Assembly (NCBI RefSeq): GCF_014647675.1
Contig: NZ_BMPQ01000006.1
Coordinates: 269,120-333,119, forward strand
From: Streptomyces flaveus
GTDB taxonomy: Bacteria > Actinomycetota > Actinomycetes > Streptomycetales > Streptomycetaceae
Direction: 5' to 3'
Length of the DNA: 64,000 nt
In this document: piece after piece, positions 9,052 through 16,962 of the stretch
Layout of the letters: each line of letters begins with the position of its first letter
How positions within the stretch are numbered: the first letter of the stretch is position 1
Program-made: the position numbers and the translations under genes
The notes under the pieces: model-generated
Told to the model about the DNA's origin: nothing
Database searches by the model: none
The model's input: the letters and a program-made list of their open reading frames with translations, nothing else

Positions 9052-10758
9052 TTACAACGGCACGATGTCCGGCGCCCCCAGCCGTGCCGCGTCGGCCGTC
9101 AGGTCGTCCGGCTGCCGCTGCGACTCCCGCTCGGCCTCCACCCGCTTCTCGTAGTGCTGCACCTCACGCTCGATCTGGTCCTTGTCCCAGCCGAGCACCG
9201 GCGCCATCAGCTCCGCGGCCTCCCGCGCGCTGCGTGTCCCGCGGTCGAACGTCTCTATCGATATGCGCGTACGCCGGGTCAGTACGTCGTCCAGGTGCCG
9301 CGCCCCCTCGTGCGAGGCGGCGTACACGATCTCGGCACGCAGATAGTCCTCGGCCGCCGGCAACGGCTCGCCCAGCGAGGTGTCCGCGGCGATCAGGTCG
9401 AGCACCTCCTCGGCAAGTACCCCGTACCGGTTCAACAGGTGCTCCACGCGCACCACATGGAGCCCGGTCCGCGCGGCGATGCGCGCCCGCGCGTTCCACA
9501 GCGCCCGGTACCCCTCGGCGCCGATCAGCGGGATGTCCTCGGTGACGCAGTCGGCGACGCGCTGGTCGAGGCCGTGCACCGCCTCGTCCACCGCGTCCTT
9601 GGCCATCACGCGGTACGTCGTGTACTTGCCGCCCGCCACGACCACGAGCCCCGGCACCGGATGTGCCACGGTGTGCTCGCGCGACAGCTTGCTGGTGGCG
9701 TCCGACTCCCCGGCCAGCAACGGCCGCAGCCCCGCATACACCCCCTGCACGTCGTCACGTGAAAGCGGTACCGCCAGCACCGAGTTGACGTGCTCCAGGA
9801 GATAGTCGATGTCCGCGCTGGACGCCGCTGGATGCGCCTTGTCCAGGTCCCAGCCGGTGTCCGTCGTGCCCACGATCCAGTGGCGCCCCCACGGGATCAC
9901 GAACAGCACGGACTTCTCGGTCCGCAGGATCAGCCCCGTCGTCGAGTTGATCCGGTCCTTCGGCACGACCAGATGGATGCCCTTGGACGCCCGTACGTGG
10001 AACTGTCCCCTCTCCCCCACCAGCGCCTGGGTGTCGTCCGTCCACACCCCCGTGGCGTTGACGACCTGCTTGGCGCGGATCTCGTACTCCCCGCCCGCTT
10101 CCACATCCTGCACCTTGGCACCGACAACCCGTTCGCCCTCGCGCAGGAAGCCGGTCACCCGCGCGCGGTTGGCGACCTTCGCGCCGTACGCCGCCGCCGT
10201 GCGCACCAGGGTCGCCACATAGCGGGCGTCGTCCATCTGCGCGTCGTAGTACTGCAATGCCCCGACCAGCGCGTCCTTCTTCAGGCAGGGCGCCACACGC
10301 AGAGCGTTACGACGCGAGAGGTGACGGTGTACCGGCAGCCCGCGTCCATGGCCGCGCGCCATCGACATGCCGTCGTAGAGCGCGACACCCGATCCGGCGT
10401 ACAACCGCTCCCAGCCCTTGTTCTGCAGTGGATAGAGGAACGGCACGGGCTTGACGAGGTGCGGCGCCAGCCGCTCCAGCAGCAGTCCGCGTTCTTTCAG
10501 CGCCTCCCGTACGAGCGCGAAGTCGAGCATCTCCAGATAGCGCAGGCCGCCGTGGATCAGCTTGCTCGACCGGCTCGACGTGCCCGACGCCCAGTCACGC
10601 GCCTCGACCAGGCCGGTGGACAGTCCGCGCGTCACGGCGTCCAGCGCGGTGCCCGCGCCGACCACGCCGCCGCCCACGACCAGCAGATCCAGCTCGTGCT
10701 CGGCCATTGATGCGAGTGACTCGGCGCGCTCCGCCGGTCCCAGTGTCGCTGTCCTCAC
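9052..10758 (-). CDS. glpD: Glycerol-3-phosphate dehydrogenase (FAD-dependent)
   Basis: Oxidises sn-glycerol 3-phosphate to dihydroxyacetone phosphate at the membrane, passing electrons to the quinone pool. The 568-residue length fits the family. The N-terminal FAD fold shows LLVVGGGVVGAG near 25-36; SSRSSKLIHGGLRYLE and the GRHWIVGTTDTGWD segment are family hallmarks, and the C-terminal helical domain is complete. The start is GTG at 10756-10758 with GGGAGGCAGCG just upstream. Glycerol kinase and glycerol transporter genes are not in the window, so it is separated from any glp operon. Confidence 0.96.
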   Translation of the reverse strand: MRTATLGPAERAESLASMAEHELDLLVVGGGVVGAGTALDAVTRGLSTGLVEARDWASGTSSRSSKLIHGGLRYLEMLDFALVREALKERGLLLERLAPHLVKPVPFLYPLQNKGWERLYAGSGVALYDGMSMARGHGRGLPVHRHLSRRNALRVAPCLKKDALVGALQYYDAQMDDARYVATLVRTAAAYGAKVANRARVTGFLREGERVVGAKVQDVEAGGEYEIRAKQVVNATGVWTDDTQALVGERGQFHVRASKGIHLVVPKDRINSTTGLILRTEKSVLFVIPWGRHWIVGTTDTGWDLDKAHPAASSADIDYLLEHVNSVLAVPLSRDDVQGVYAGLRPLLAGESDATSKLSREHTVAHPVPGLVVVAGGKYTTYRVMAKDAVDEAVHGLDQRVADCVTEDIPLIGAEGYRALWNARARIAARTGLHVVRVEHLLNRYGVLAEEVLDLIAADTSLGEPLPAAEDYLRAEIVYAASHEGARHLDDVLTRRTRISIETFDRGTRSAREAAELMAPVLGWDKDQIEREVQHYEKRVEAERESQRQPDDLTADAARLGAPDIVPL

Positions 10759-11030
10759 CGCTGCCTCCCGCTGTTCGTCGCGCTGGCCTCAGCTGTTCGG
10801 CGAGGCTCGGTCCGCATCCCCCATGCCCAAAGTCTGACGGCGTTGCCCGACATCGGCCACCACCCACCACCAGCCTGTGGACAACTCTCGGCGACTCGCA
10901 AGGAATCACAGCCGGGCAATACAGCAAATCGGTCATATTTATTCCTAGTCTGACATTGCGCTCGCCCGTTCTGTCCACAGGGCTTGCGCCGTTGTCCCGC
11001 TTCGGTTACTGGGAAGGACGGTTCACCGCC
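10759..11030. promoter_or_regulatory. Divergent intergenic region between glpD and sugar dehydrogenase
   Basis: This 272-bp gap separates divergent genes and should hold both promoters. It contains an unusually A+T-rich island around 10915-10960 with a possible -10 (TAGTCT) on the plus strand at about 10947-10952. No convincing -35 partner or operator palindrome was recognised. Confidence 0.4.
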
Positions 11031-12236
11031 ATGCCCGCAGATCTCGCCGTCATCGGCCTCGGCCAGCTCGGACTGCCCCTGGCCCAGGCCGCCGCCACCG
11101 CCGGCATCTCCACGCTCGGCTACCAGAGCGGCGACCCCGCGCCGCTGCCCGCCGCCGACCTGCGCCGGATGCTCTCGGGGGGCTTCCGGCCGGCCACCGA
11201 CCCCGCCGAACTCGGCCGCGTACGCACCGCCGTCATCTGCGCACCGACCCCGCGCGGCGCGGACGGCGGGCTCGACCTGACCCAGATGTCCGCCGCCGCA
11301 CACACCCTGGCCACATGGCTGCGTCCGCACACCACGGTGATCCTGGAATCACCCGTGTACCCGGGGACCACGGAGGAATTCCTGCGGCCCCTTCTGGAAG
11401 GGGGTTCCGGGCTGCGCGCGGGCCGCGACTTCCACCTCGCGTACTCACCCAGCCGTGTCGACCCGGGCAATCGCGACCACACCCCCGCCAACACCCCGAA
11501 GGTCATCGGCGGCCTCACCCCCGCCTGCACCGAGTCGGCCGCCGCCTTCTACGGCCGGCTCACCGACAAGGTGGTACGCGCACGTGGACCACGCGAAGCG
11601 GAGACCGTGCAGCTCCTGGAGACCAACTACCGTCACGTCAACATCGCCCTGGTCAACGAAATGGCCGTCCTCTGCCACGAGTTGGGCGTCGACCTGTGGG
11701 ACGTCATCCGCTGCGCCGAGACCAAACCGTTCGGCTTCCAGGCCTTCCGCCCCGGCCCCGGAGTGGGCGGTCACGCCATCGCCCGGGACCTCGCAGGCCC
11801 CCGGACCCGCGCCCTGCGCATGGTCGAACTGGCCCAGCAGGTCAACGACCACATGCCCCAGTACGTCATCCAGCGCGCCACCGCACTCCTCAACGAACAC
11901 GGCAAGTCGGCCCGCGGCGCACGCGTACTGCTCCTCGGCGTGACGTACAAGCCCGACCACGCCGACCAACAGGGCTCCCCCGCCCGGGAGATCGCGCTCC
12001 GGCTGATGGAACTGGGCGCCGCCATCAGCTACGACGACCCGTACGTCCCCTCCTGGAGCGTCCTGGACCACCCGATCCCACGCGCGGACTCCCTCTACGA
12101 GGCCACCGCCGACGCCGACCTGACGATCCTGCTCCAGCACCACCGCACGTACGACCTCCAGGGGCTGTCGGTGAAGGCGCAGTTGCTGCTGGATACGCGG
12201 GGGGCTACGCCTGCGGGGGCGGCGCATCGGTTGTGA
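11031..12236 (+). CDS. Nucleotide-sugar (UDP-glucose/UDP-ManNAc type) dehydrogenase
   Basis: NAD-dependent four-electron dehydrogenase family that turns UDP-sugars into uronic acids. The 401 residues begin with a Rossmann motif (VIGLGQLGLPLAQAAA). The middle contains ESPVYPGTTEEF and LETNYRHVNIALVNEMA, and the C-terminal NAD-binding half has VLLLGVTYKPDHADQQGSP. The usual catalytic cysteine motif (GGHCIP) reads GVGGHAIARDL, so the cysteine is replaced by alanine; the enzyme may not perform the second, thioester-dependent oxidation. The start at 11031 has GGAAGGACG about ten bases upstream. No glycan gene cluster surrounds it. Confidence 0.85.
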   Translation: MPADLAVIGLGQLGLPLAQAAATAGISTLGYQSGDPAPLPAADLRRMLSGGFRPATDPAELGRVRTAVICAPTPRGADGGLDLTQMSAAAHTLATWLRPHTTVILESPVYPGTTEEFLRPLLEGGSGLRAGRDFHLAYSPSRVDPGNRDHTPANTPKVIGGLTPACTESAAAFYGRLTDKVVRARGPREAETVQLLETNYRHVNIALVNEMAVLCHELGVDLWDVIRCAETKPFGFQAFRPGPGVGGHAIARDLAGPRTRALRMVELAQQVNDHMPQYVIQRATALLNEHGKSARGARVLLLGVTYKPDHADQQGSPAREIALRLMELGAAISYDDPYVPSWSVLDHPIPRADSLYEATADADLTILLQHHRTYDLQGLSVKAQLLLDTRGATPAGAAHRL

Positions 12237-12301
12237 AGGGGGGCGCGTGCGGGAGGTTGTGCGTCTGGGGCTGGTGGCGTGCGGGGCTGGTGCGCCGCTA
12301 G

Positions 12302-12680
12302 CGTACGAAACACGTACATCCGCAAGATCCACCTTCTCTGGCACCTCACCGCCGGTAACGGATCTGGTGCCGTACGAAAGTGGAGCCCACCGCAGCAGGC
12401 ACTGCGGCAGGCTCCTGAAAGGAGAACGGAGTGGCCACCCCTAGTTCCTATAGGGGTGGCCACTCATCCATCGAGGATCCACCTCCTCCGGTGCCGCGCT
12501 GCCCAACGGCGGATCCGGTACCGTACAAAAAGGTGGAGCCCACCGCAGCGGACACTGCGGCAGGCTCCTAGTCGGTTCACGGGTGTCCGCCCCTAGTCTC
12601 TATAGGGGCGGCCGCTCACCGGCCGTAAATCCACAAGATGCACCTCCTCCGGAACTTCACCATCCGAAGACGGACTCGGT
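12302..12680. ncRNA. Two tandem ~153-bp structured units plus a partial third
   Basis: Each full unit holds three stem-loops in order. Stem 1: GGCACC/GGTGCC (12340-12345 with 12366-12371) and, in unit 2, CGGTGCC/GGTACCG (12489-12495 with 12517-12523). Stem 2: GGAGCC-CA-CCGCAG with its complement, 12382-12415 and 12535-12568, with changes only in the six-base loop. Stem 3: a 15-bp perfect stem at 12429-12465, and CCGCCCCTA/TAGGGGCGG at 12587-12611. Several stem differences are compensated on the other arm, which points to conserved pairing. A third, partial unit starts near 12622. Minus-strand reading shows AGGAGGTGGATCC-like words close to the complement of the 16S rRNA tail. Strand and function are uncertain; a repeated RNA element, leader/attenuator or palindromic DNA element are all possible. 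Confidence 0.6.
12431..12571 (+). CDS. Possible 46-residue small protein within the structured repeat
   Basis: A GTG at 12431 preceded by AAAGGAG six bases away opens a frame of about 46 codons ending in TAG within the second unit. The start MATPSSYRGG resembles a frame beginning GTG at 12584 (MSAPSLYRGGRSP) in the next unit, which lacks a good ribosome binding site. The similarity is forced in part by the palindromic DNA, so this may be an artefact of the repeated stems rather than a gene. No known family was recognised. Confidence 0.25.
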   Translation: MATPSSYRGGHSSIEDPPPPVPRCPTADPVPYKKVEPTAADTAAGS

Positions 12681-13018
12681 CCCAGCGGGTGGGCTTGCGG
12701 TGACGCCCCATGGGTGCGCCCCCTTCCATGACGCCGCCCAGAGGCCCGGTGGACGGTTCATCGGAGCTCGGGCCGGGCCCCGACGCCCGGGGTCCGGAAC
12801 CTTGTCCTTGGAAGGGGGCGCCCCAGAGAACTGGGTCGCCGAACACGGACGCTATCGCCTCACTACGCCCGTTCAGCCCACATTCGCCCCAAACGCAACC
12901 ACGCGCCCCCTCTCGCAACCCGCGCCCCCACCAGCCCACTTGGGCACAGCAAAGGGGCCCGGTCGCCCACACAGGCAACCGAGCCCCTCCCACCGCTCAA
13001 GCCGAGCGCAGCGTCACG
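12681..13018. other. Intergenic stretch before guaB3 terminator
   Basis: About 340 bp between the structured repeats and the end of guaB3. Apart from the terminator-like hairpin at 12954-12987, no gene or clear site was seen. Open frames here have no ribosome binding site and overlap the guaB3 end. Confidence 0.5.
12954..12987 (-). terminator. Probable terminator after guaB3
   Basis: An imperfect stem-loop pairs GGGGCCCGGTCGCC (12954-12967) with GGCAACCGAGCCCC (12974-12987) around a CACACA loop, about 30 bp past the guaB3 stop. There is no U-run, as usual in Streptomyces; AAA follows on the plus side (UUU in the minus transcript). Confidence 0.6.
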
Positions 13019-14143
13019 TCACCTCTTGTGCTGCGAGTCCGCCACCGTGACCTCAACCCGCTGGAACTCCTTCAGCTCGCTGTACCCGGTGGTCGCCATC
13101 GCCCGCCGCAGCGCCCCGAAGAAGTTCATGGAACCGTCGGGGGTGTGCGAGGGACCCGCGAGGATCTCCTCGATCGTGCCGACCGTGCCGAGGTCGACCT
13201 TCTTGCCGCGCGGCAGCTCTTCATTGACGGCCTCCATGCCCCAGTGGTGGCCCTTGCCCGGCGCGTCCGTGGCTCGCGCGAGCGGGGAGCCCATCATCAC
13301 GGCGTCGGCGCCGCAGGCGATGGCCTTGGGGATGTCGCCGGACCAGCCGACTCCGCCGTCGGCGATGACGTGCACATACCGGCCGCCGGACTCGTCCATG
13401 TAGTCCCGGCGCGCGCCCGCGACATCCGCCACCGCCGTCGCCATGGGCACCTGGATGCCCAGGACGTTGCGCGTGGTGTGTGCGGCGCCGCCGCCGAAGC
13501 CGACCAGGACACCGGCCGCGCCCGTACGCATCAGGTGCAGCGCCGCCGTGTACGTGGCGCAGCCACCCACGATGACAGGGACGTCCAGCTCGTAGATGAA
13601 CTGCTTCAGGTTCAGCGGCTCGGAGGCGCCCGACACATGCTCGGCCGACACCGTCGTACCGCGGATCACGAAGATGTCGACGCCCGCGTCCACGACGGCC
13701 TTGGAGAACTGGGCCGTGCGCTGCGGCGAGAGTGCGGCGGCGGTGACCACGCCCGAGTCGCGCACCTCCTTGATGCGCTGCCCGATCAGCTCCTCCTTGA
13801 TGGGGGCCGCGTAGATCTCCTGAAGGCGACGCGTCGCGTTGTCGGCGTCCAGTTCGACGATCTCGTCGAGGAGCGGCTGCGGGTCCTCGTGCCGCGTCCA
13901 GAGGCCTTCGAGGTTCAGTACGCCGAGGCCGCCCAGCTCGCCGATGCGGATGGCCGTGGCCGGAGAGACAACCGAGTCCATGGGGGCGGCCAGGAAGGGC
14001 AGCTCGAAGCGGTAGGCGTCGATCTGCCAGGCGATCGAGACCTCCTTCGGGTCTCGCGTACGGCGGCTGGGGACGACGGCGATGTCGTCGAAGGCGTATG
14101 CCCGGCGGCCGCGCTTGCCGCGCCCGATCTCGATCTCAGTCAC
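13019..14143 (-). CDS. guaB3: IMP dehydrogenase-related protein GuaB3
   Basis: A (beta/alpha)8 IMPDH/GMPR-family protein of 374 residues without CBS domains, the usual size of actinobacterial GuaB3. Motifs include LPFLAAPMDSVVSP near the N-terminus, VIVGGCATYTAALHLM, GVLVGFGGGAAHTT and IADGGVGWSGDIPKAIACG. The canonical catalytic-loop cysteine context (GSIC/T) reads GGGAAHTT here, so the cysteine is not at the expected place. Start is GTG at 14141-14143, with GAGGGAAAGG upstream. It follows guaB in the same direction with a terminator and a long leader between them, as in other actinomycetes, and is likely tied to guanine nucleotide balance; the exact reaction cannot be settled from sequence alone. 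Confidence 0.9.
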   Translation of the reverse strand: MTEIEIGRGKRGRRAYAFDDIAVVPSRRTRDPKEVSIAWQIDAYRFELPFLAAPMDSVVSPATAIRIGELGGLGVLNLEGLWTRHEDPQPLLDEIVELDADNATRRLQEIYAAPIKEELIGQRIKEVRDSGVVTAAALSPQRTAQFSKAVVDAGVDIFVIRGTTVSAEHVSGASEPLNLKQFIYELDVPVIVGGCATYTAALHLMRTGAAGVLVGFGGGAAHTTRNVLGIQVPMATAVADVAGARRDYMDESGGRYVHVIADGGVGWSGDIPKAIACGADAVMMGSPLARATDAPGKGHHWGMEAVNEELPRGKKVDLGTVGTIEEILAGPSHTPDGSMNFFGALRRAMATTGYSELKEFQRVEVTVADSQHKR

Positions 14144-14206
14144 GTTCTGTGGCCTTTCCCTCTTCGTTTCAGCGTCTTCCAGTATCCCCGACGCCCGTGA
14201 GCCGCA

Positions 14207-14329
14207 GGGGCGCGGCCGGTGTCGAGAGGGCATGGGGGTCCCCCCGCGCGAGCGAAGCCGAGCGTGGGGGAGCGCGGAGGCCCGAAGGGGTGAGCACGGT
14301 CGGCCTCTCGACACCGGCTGAGGCGCCCC
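14207..14329. repeat. Long inverted repeat enclosing a dispersed-repeat core (guaB3 leader)
   Basis: CCGGTGTCGAGAGG at 14216-14229 pairs perfectly with CCTCTCGACACCGG at 14304-14317; an outer GGGGCGC/GCGCCCC pair (14207-14213 with 14323-14329) extends it. Between the arms at 14233-14272 sits a copy of the dispersed repeat. The structure would form in the guaB3 mRNA leader, upstream of the GTG at 14143. Confidence 0.75.
14233..14272 (+). repeat. Dispersed Streptomyces repeat, copy 1 (core only)
   Basis: Core GGGGGTCCCCCCGCGCGAGC followed by GAAGCCGAGCGTGGGGGAG. It matches the copies at 24047, 42212 and 45001, with CTCGAGC changed to GCGAGC. It is itself palindromic at its ends and non-coding here. 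Confidence 0.8.
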
Positions 14330-14350
14330 GGAGGCGAACCGACAGGCTGC

Positions 14351-14383
14351 AAGGGCGGCCCCGAAGCTCCCGGGGCCGCCCTT
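14351..14383 (-). terminator. Rho-independent-like terminator after guaB
   Basis: AAGGGCGGCCCCG (14351-14363) and CGGGGCCGCCCTT (14371-14383) form a perfect 13-bp stem with a seven-base loop, about 50 bp beyond the guaB stop. It separates guaB from guaB3. Confidence 0.8.
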
Positions 14384-14436
14384 GACCGTGCCGCACGCGC
14401 GCGTGGATGCCGATTGCCGATGACGATGGCGTACGT

Positions 14437-15942
14437 CTACCTGTTGCGGCTGTAGTTCGGCGCCTCGACCGTCATCTGGATGTCGTGGGGGTGGCTCTCC
14501 TTGAGGCCCGCGGAGGTGATCCGTACGAAGCGGCCCTTGGTCTCCATCTCGTCGATGGAGGCCGCGCCCACATAGCCCATCGTCTGGCGCAGTCCGCCGA
14601 CGAGCTGGTGCAGCACGTTGGCCAGCGGGCCGCGGTAGGGCACCTGGCCCTCGATGCCCTCAGGCACGAGCTTGTCGTCGGAGGCCACCTCGGCCTGGAA
14701 GTAGCGGTCCTTCGAGTACGACCGGCCCTGGCCCCGGGACTGCATCGCACCGAGCGAGCCCATCCCGCGGTAGGACTTGAACTGCTTGCCGTTGATGAAC
14801 TGCAGCTCGCCGGGCGACTCCTCACAGCCGGCGAGGAGGCTGCCCAGCATCACCGTGTCGGCGCCGGCGGCGAGCGCCTTGCCGATGTCGCCGGAGTACT
14901 GCAGGCCGCCGTCGCCGATCAGCGGGACACCCGCCGGGCGGGCCGCGAGGGACGCCTCGTAGATCGCGGTGACCTGCGGGACGCCGATACCGGCGACCAC
15001 CCGGGTGGTACAGATCGAGCCGGGCCCCACGCCCACCTTGATGCCGTCGACGCCGGCGTCGATCAGCGCCTGAGCGCCGTCACGGGTGGCGACGTTGCCG
15101 CCGATCACGTCGACGCGGACGCTCGACTTGATCTTCGACATCCAGCTCAGGGCGTTGCTGTTGTGACCGTGCGAGGTGTCGACGACCAGGAAGTCCACCC
15201 CGGCCTCGGCCAGCGCCTGGGCCCGCTCGAGCGCCTCGGGGCTGGCACCCACGGCGGCACCGACGATCAGGCGGCCCTCGGCGTCCTTCGCGGCGTTGGG
15301 GTACTGCTCGGCCTTGACGAAGTCCTTCACCGTGATGAGGCCCTTGAGGACGCCCGCGTCGTCGACCAGGGGAAGCTTCTCGATCTTGTGGCGGCGCAGC
15401 AGCTGCATGGCGTCCGGGCCGGAGATGCCGACCTTGCCGGTGACCAGCGGCATCGGGGTCATGACCTCGCGCACCTGACGGGAGCGGTCGGTCTCGAAGG
15501 CCATGTCGCGGTTGGTGACGATGCCCAGCAGCTTGCCGCCACTGTCGGTCACCGGAACGCCGCTGATACGGAACTTGGCACAGAGCGCGTCCGCCTCGGC
15601 CAGCGTCGCGTCCGGGTTCACCGTGATCGGGTCGGTGACCATCCCGGACTCGGAGCGCTTCACCAGGTCGACCTGGTTGACCTGGTCCTCTATGGACAGA
15701 TTGCGGTGGAGTACGCCGACGCCGCCCTGTCGCGCCATGGCGATCGCCATACGGGACTCGGTCACCTTGTCCATCGCCGCCGAGAGCAGCGGAATGTTCA
15801 CCCGCACGTTGCGGGAGATGCGGGACGAGGTGTCGACCACGTTCGGAAGCACTTCCGAGGCGCCCGGCAGCAGCAGCACATCGTCGTAGGTCAGCCCGAG
15901 TGTCGCGAATTTCTCGGGCACTCCGTCGACGTTGGCAGTCAT
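14437..15942 (-). CDS. guaB: IMP dehydrogenase
   Basis: NAD-dependent oxidation of IMP to XMP, the committed step of GMP synthesis. The 501 residues show a split catalytic barrel (LTYDDVLLLPGASEVLP, LLSAAMDKVTESRMAIAMA), two CBS domains inserted at about 100-220, the catalytic-loop motif GVGPGSICTTR with its active cysteine, and the flap segment GMGSLGAMQSR. The start ATG is at 15940-15942 with GGGGAAGG upstream. A strong terminator follows. It lies between shbA and guaB3. Confidence 0.97.
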   Translation of the reverse strand: MTANVDGVPEKFATLGLTYDDVLLLPGASEVLPNVVDTSSRISRNVRVNIPLLSAAMDKVTESRMAIAMARQGGVGVLHRNLSIEDQVNQVDLVKRSESGMVTDPITVNPDATLAEADALCAKFRISGVPVTDSGGKLLGIVTNRDMAFETDRSRQVREVMTPMPLVTGKVGISGPDAMQLLRRHKIEKLPLVDDAGVLKGLITVKDFVKAEQYPNAAKDAEGRLIVGAAVGASPEALERAQALAEAGVDFLVVDTSHGHNSNALSWMSKIKSSVRVDVIGGNVATRDGAQALIDAGVDGIKVGVGPGSICTTRVVAGIGVPQVTAIYEASLAARPAGVPLIGDGGLQYSGDIGKALAAGADTVMLGSLLAGCEESPGELQFINGKQFKSYRGMGSLGAMQSRGQGRSYSKDRYFQAEVASDDKLVPEGIEGQVPYRGPLANVLHQLVGGLRQTMGYVGAASIDEMETKGRFVRITSAGLKESHPHDIQMTVEAPNYSRNR

Positions 15943-16118
15943 GACACCTTCCCCAAATGGCCTTGATCGGTGCGGATGTCCATGCTAACGGCGAACTGGG
16001 GGCTCTGATTCCACACCATGGGCTGCTCCGCCGCTTCGTGGTTTCGTACGGGCCTGGTGGCTTGCTCGTTCACCGCCTGCCCCGACTCCTGTGAATCCCG
16101 GGATCCCGGAAGTCGGCC

Positions 16119-16796
16119 CTACTGCTCGGCCAGCGCCCTCAAACGGCTCAGCGCCCGGTGCTGGGCGACCCGGACCGCCCCCGGAGACATCCCCAGCATC
16201 TGCCCCGTCTCCTCGGCCGTGAGACCCACCGCGATCCTCAGGAGCAGCAGCTCACGCTGGTTCTCCGGAAGGTTCGCCAGGAGCTTCTTGGCCCACTCGG
16301 CGTCGCTGCTGAGGAGGGCACGCTCCTCCGGGCCGAGGGAGTCGTCGGGCCGCTCGGGCATCTCGTCCGAGGGCACGGCCGTCGAGCCGGGGTGGCGCAT
16401 CGCGGCGCGCTGCAGATCGGCGACCTTGTGCGCGGCGATGGCAAAGACGAAGGCCTCGAAAGGGCGCCCCGTGTCCTTGTAGCGCGGCAGGGCGAGCAGC
16501 ACCGCCACGCAGACCTCCTGCGCCAGGTCCTCGACGAAGTGCCGTGCGTCACCCGGCAGCCGGGACAGACGGGTGCGACAGTAGCGCAGCGCGAGGGGGT
16601 GGACATGGGCGAGCAGATCGTGCGTGGCCTGCTCGTCGCCGTCGACAGCACGATGGACGAGCGAACCAATCGCCCCTTGGGCAGTGGCCGCCTCGTCGTC
16701 GCGCATCGGTCCATGGTGCCTTGGCGTCGTCCGATCCGTGGCACCGCGTCCGTTGTTGTGCACCGAAGCGTTATGAGCAGGTGCGCCGGAACTCAT
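16119..16796 (-). CDS. shbA: ECF-type RNA polymerase sigma factor, ShbA-like
   Basis: A 225-residue sigma-70 family factor with region 2 (LALRYCRTRLSR, FVEDLAQEVCVAVLLALPRY, AFVFAIAAHKVADLQR) and region 4 (LPENQRELLLLRIAVGLTAEETGQML followed by VRVAQHRALSRLR). The ATG at 16794-16796 is chosen because GGGAGGGGAGG lies about ten bases upstream; a longer frame to 16847 is possible. In Streptomyces the factor found between guaB and bldM is ShbA, reported to drive transcription of the principal sigma gene hrdB; assignment here is by sequence character and this neighbourhood. Confidence 0.85.
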   Translation of the reverse strand: MSSGAPAHNASVHNNGRGATDRTTPRHHGPMRDDEAATAQGAIGSLVHRAVDGDEQATHDLLAHVHPLALRYCRTRLSRLPGDARHFVEDLAQEVCVAVLLALPRYKDTGRPFEAFVFAIAAHKVADLQRAAMRHPGSTAVPSDEMPERPDDSLGPEERALLSSDAEWAKKLLANLPENQRELLLLRIAVGLTAEETGQMLGMSPGAVRVAQHRALSRLRALAEQ

Positions 16797-16962
16797 CTCC
16801 TGCGCCCTCCCCTCCCGCTCGATCGACTCGTCCCCGAGGAACTCCACACCTCAAGGATGCGGCATCCGCGCCGAAACGAGCAGCGGGCACATGTCGGGCC
16901 CTCTCGCCACCCCCGCCCACCACGCGGCAGGCGGGGATTTTCCTACCCCCGCTGCACTTCAC

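Noticed and set aside
12302..12680. A CRISPR array or tRNA cluster
   Set aside because: There are only two full units of about 153 bp with divergent loops and no short direct repeats with spacers; no tRNA cloverleaf with T-loop GTTCRA was found.
12583..13050. A 155-codon plus-strand frame after the structured repeats
   Set aside because: It lacks a good ribosome binding site, becomes low complexity and runs into the end of guaB3. Only its first codons, in the repeat, are of interest.
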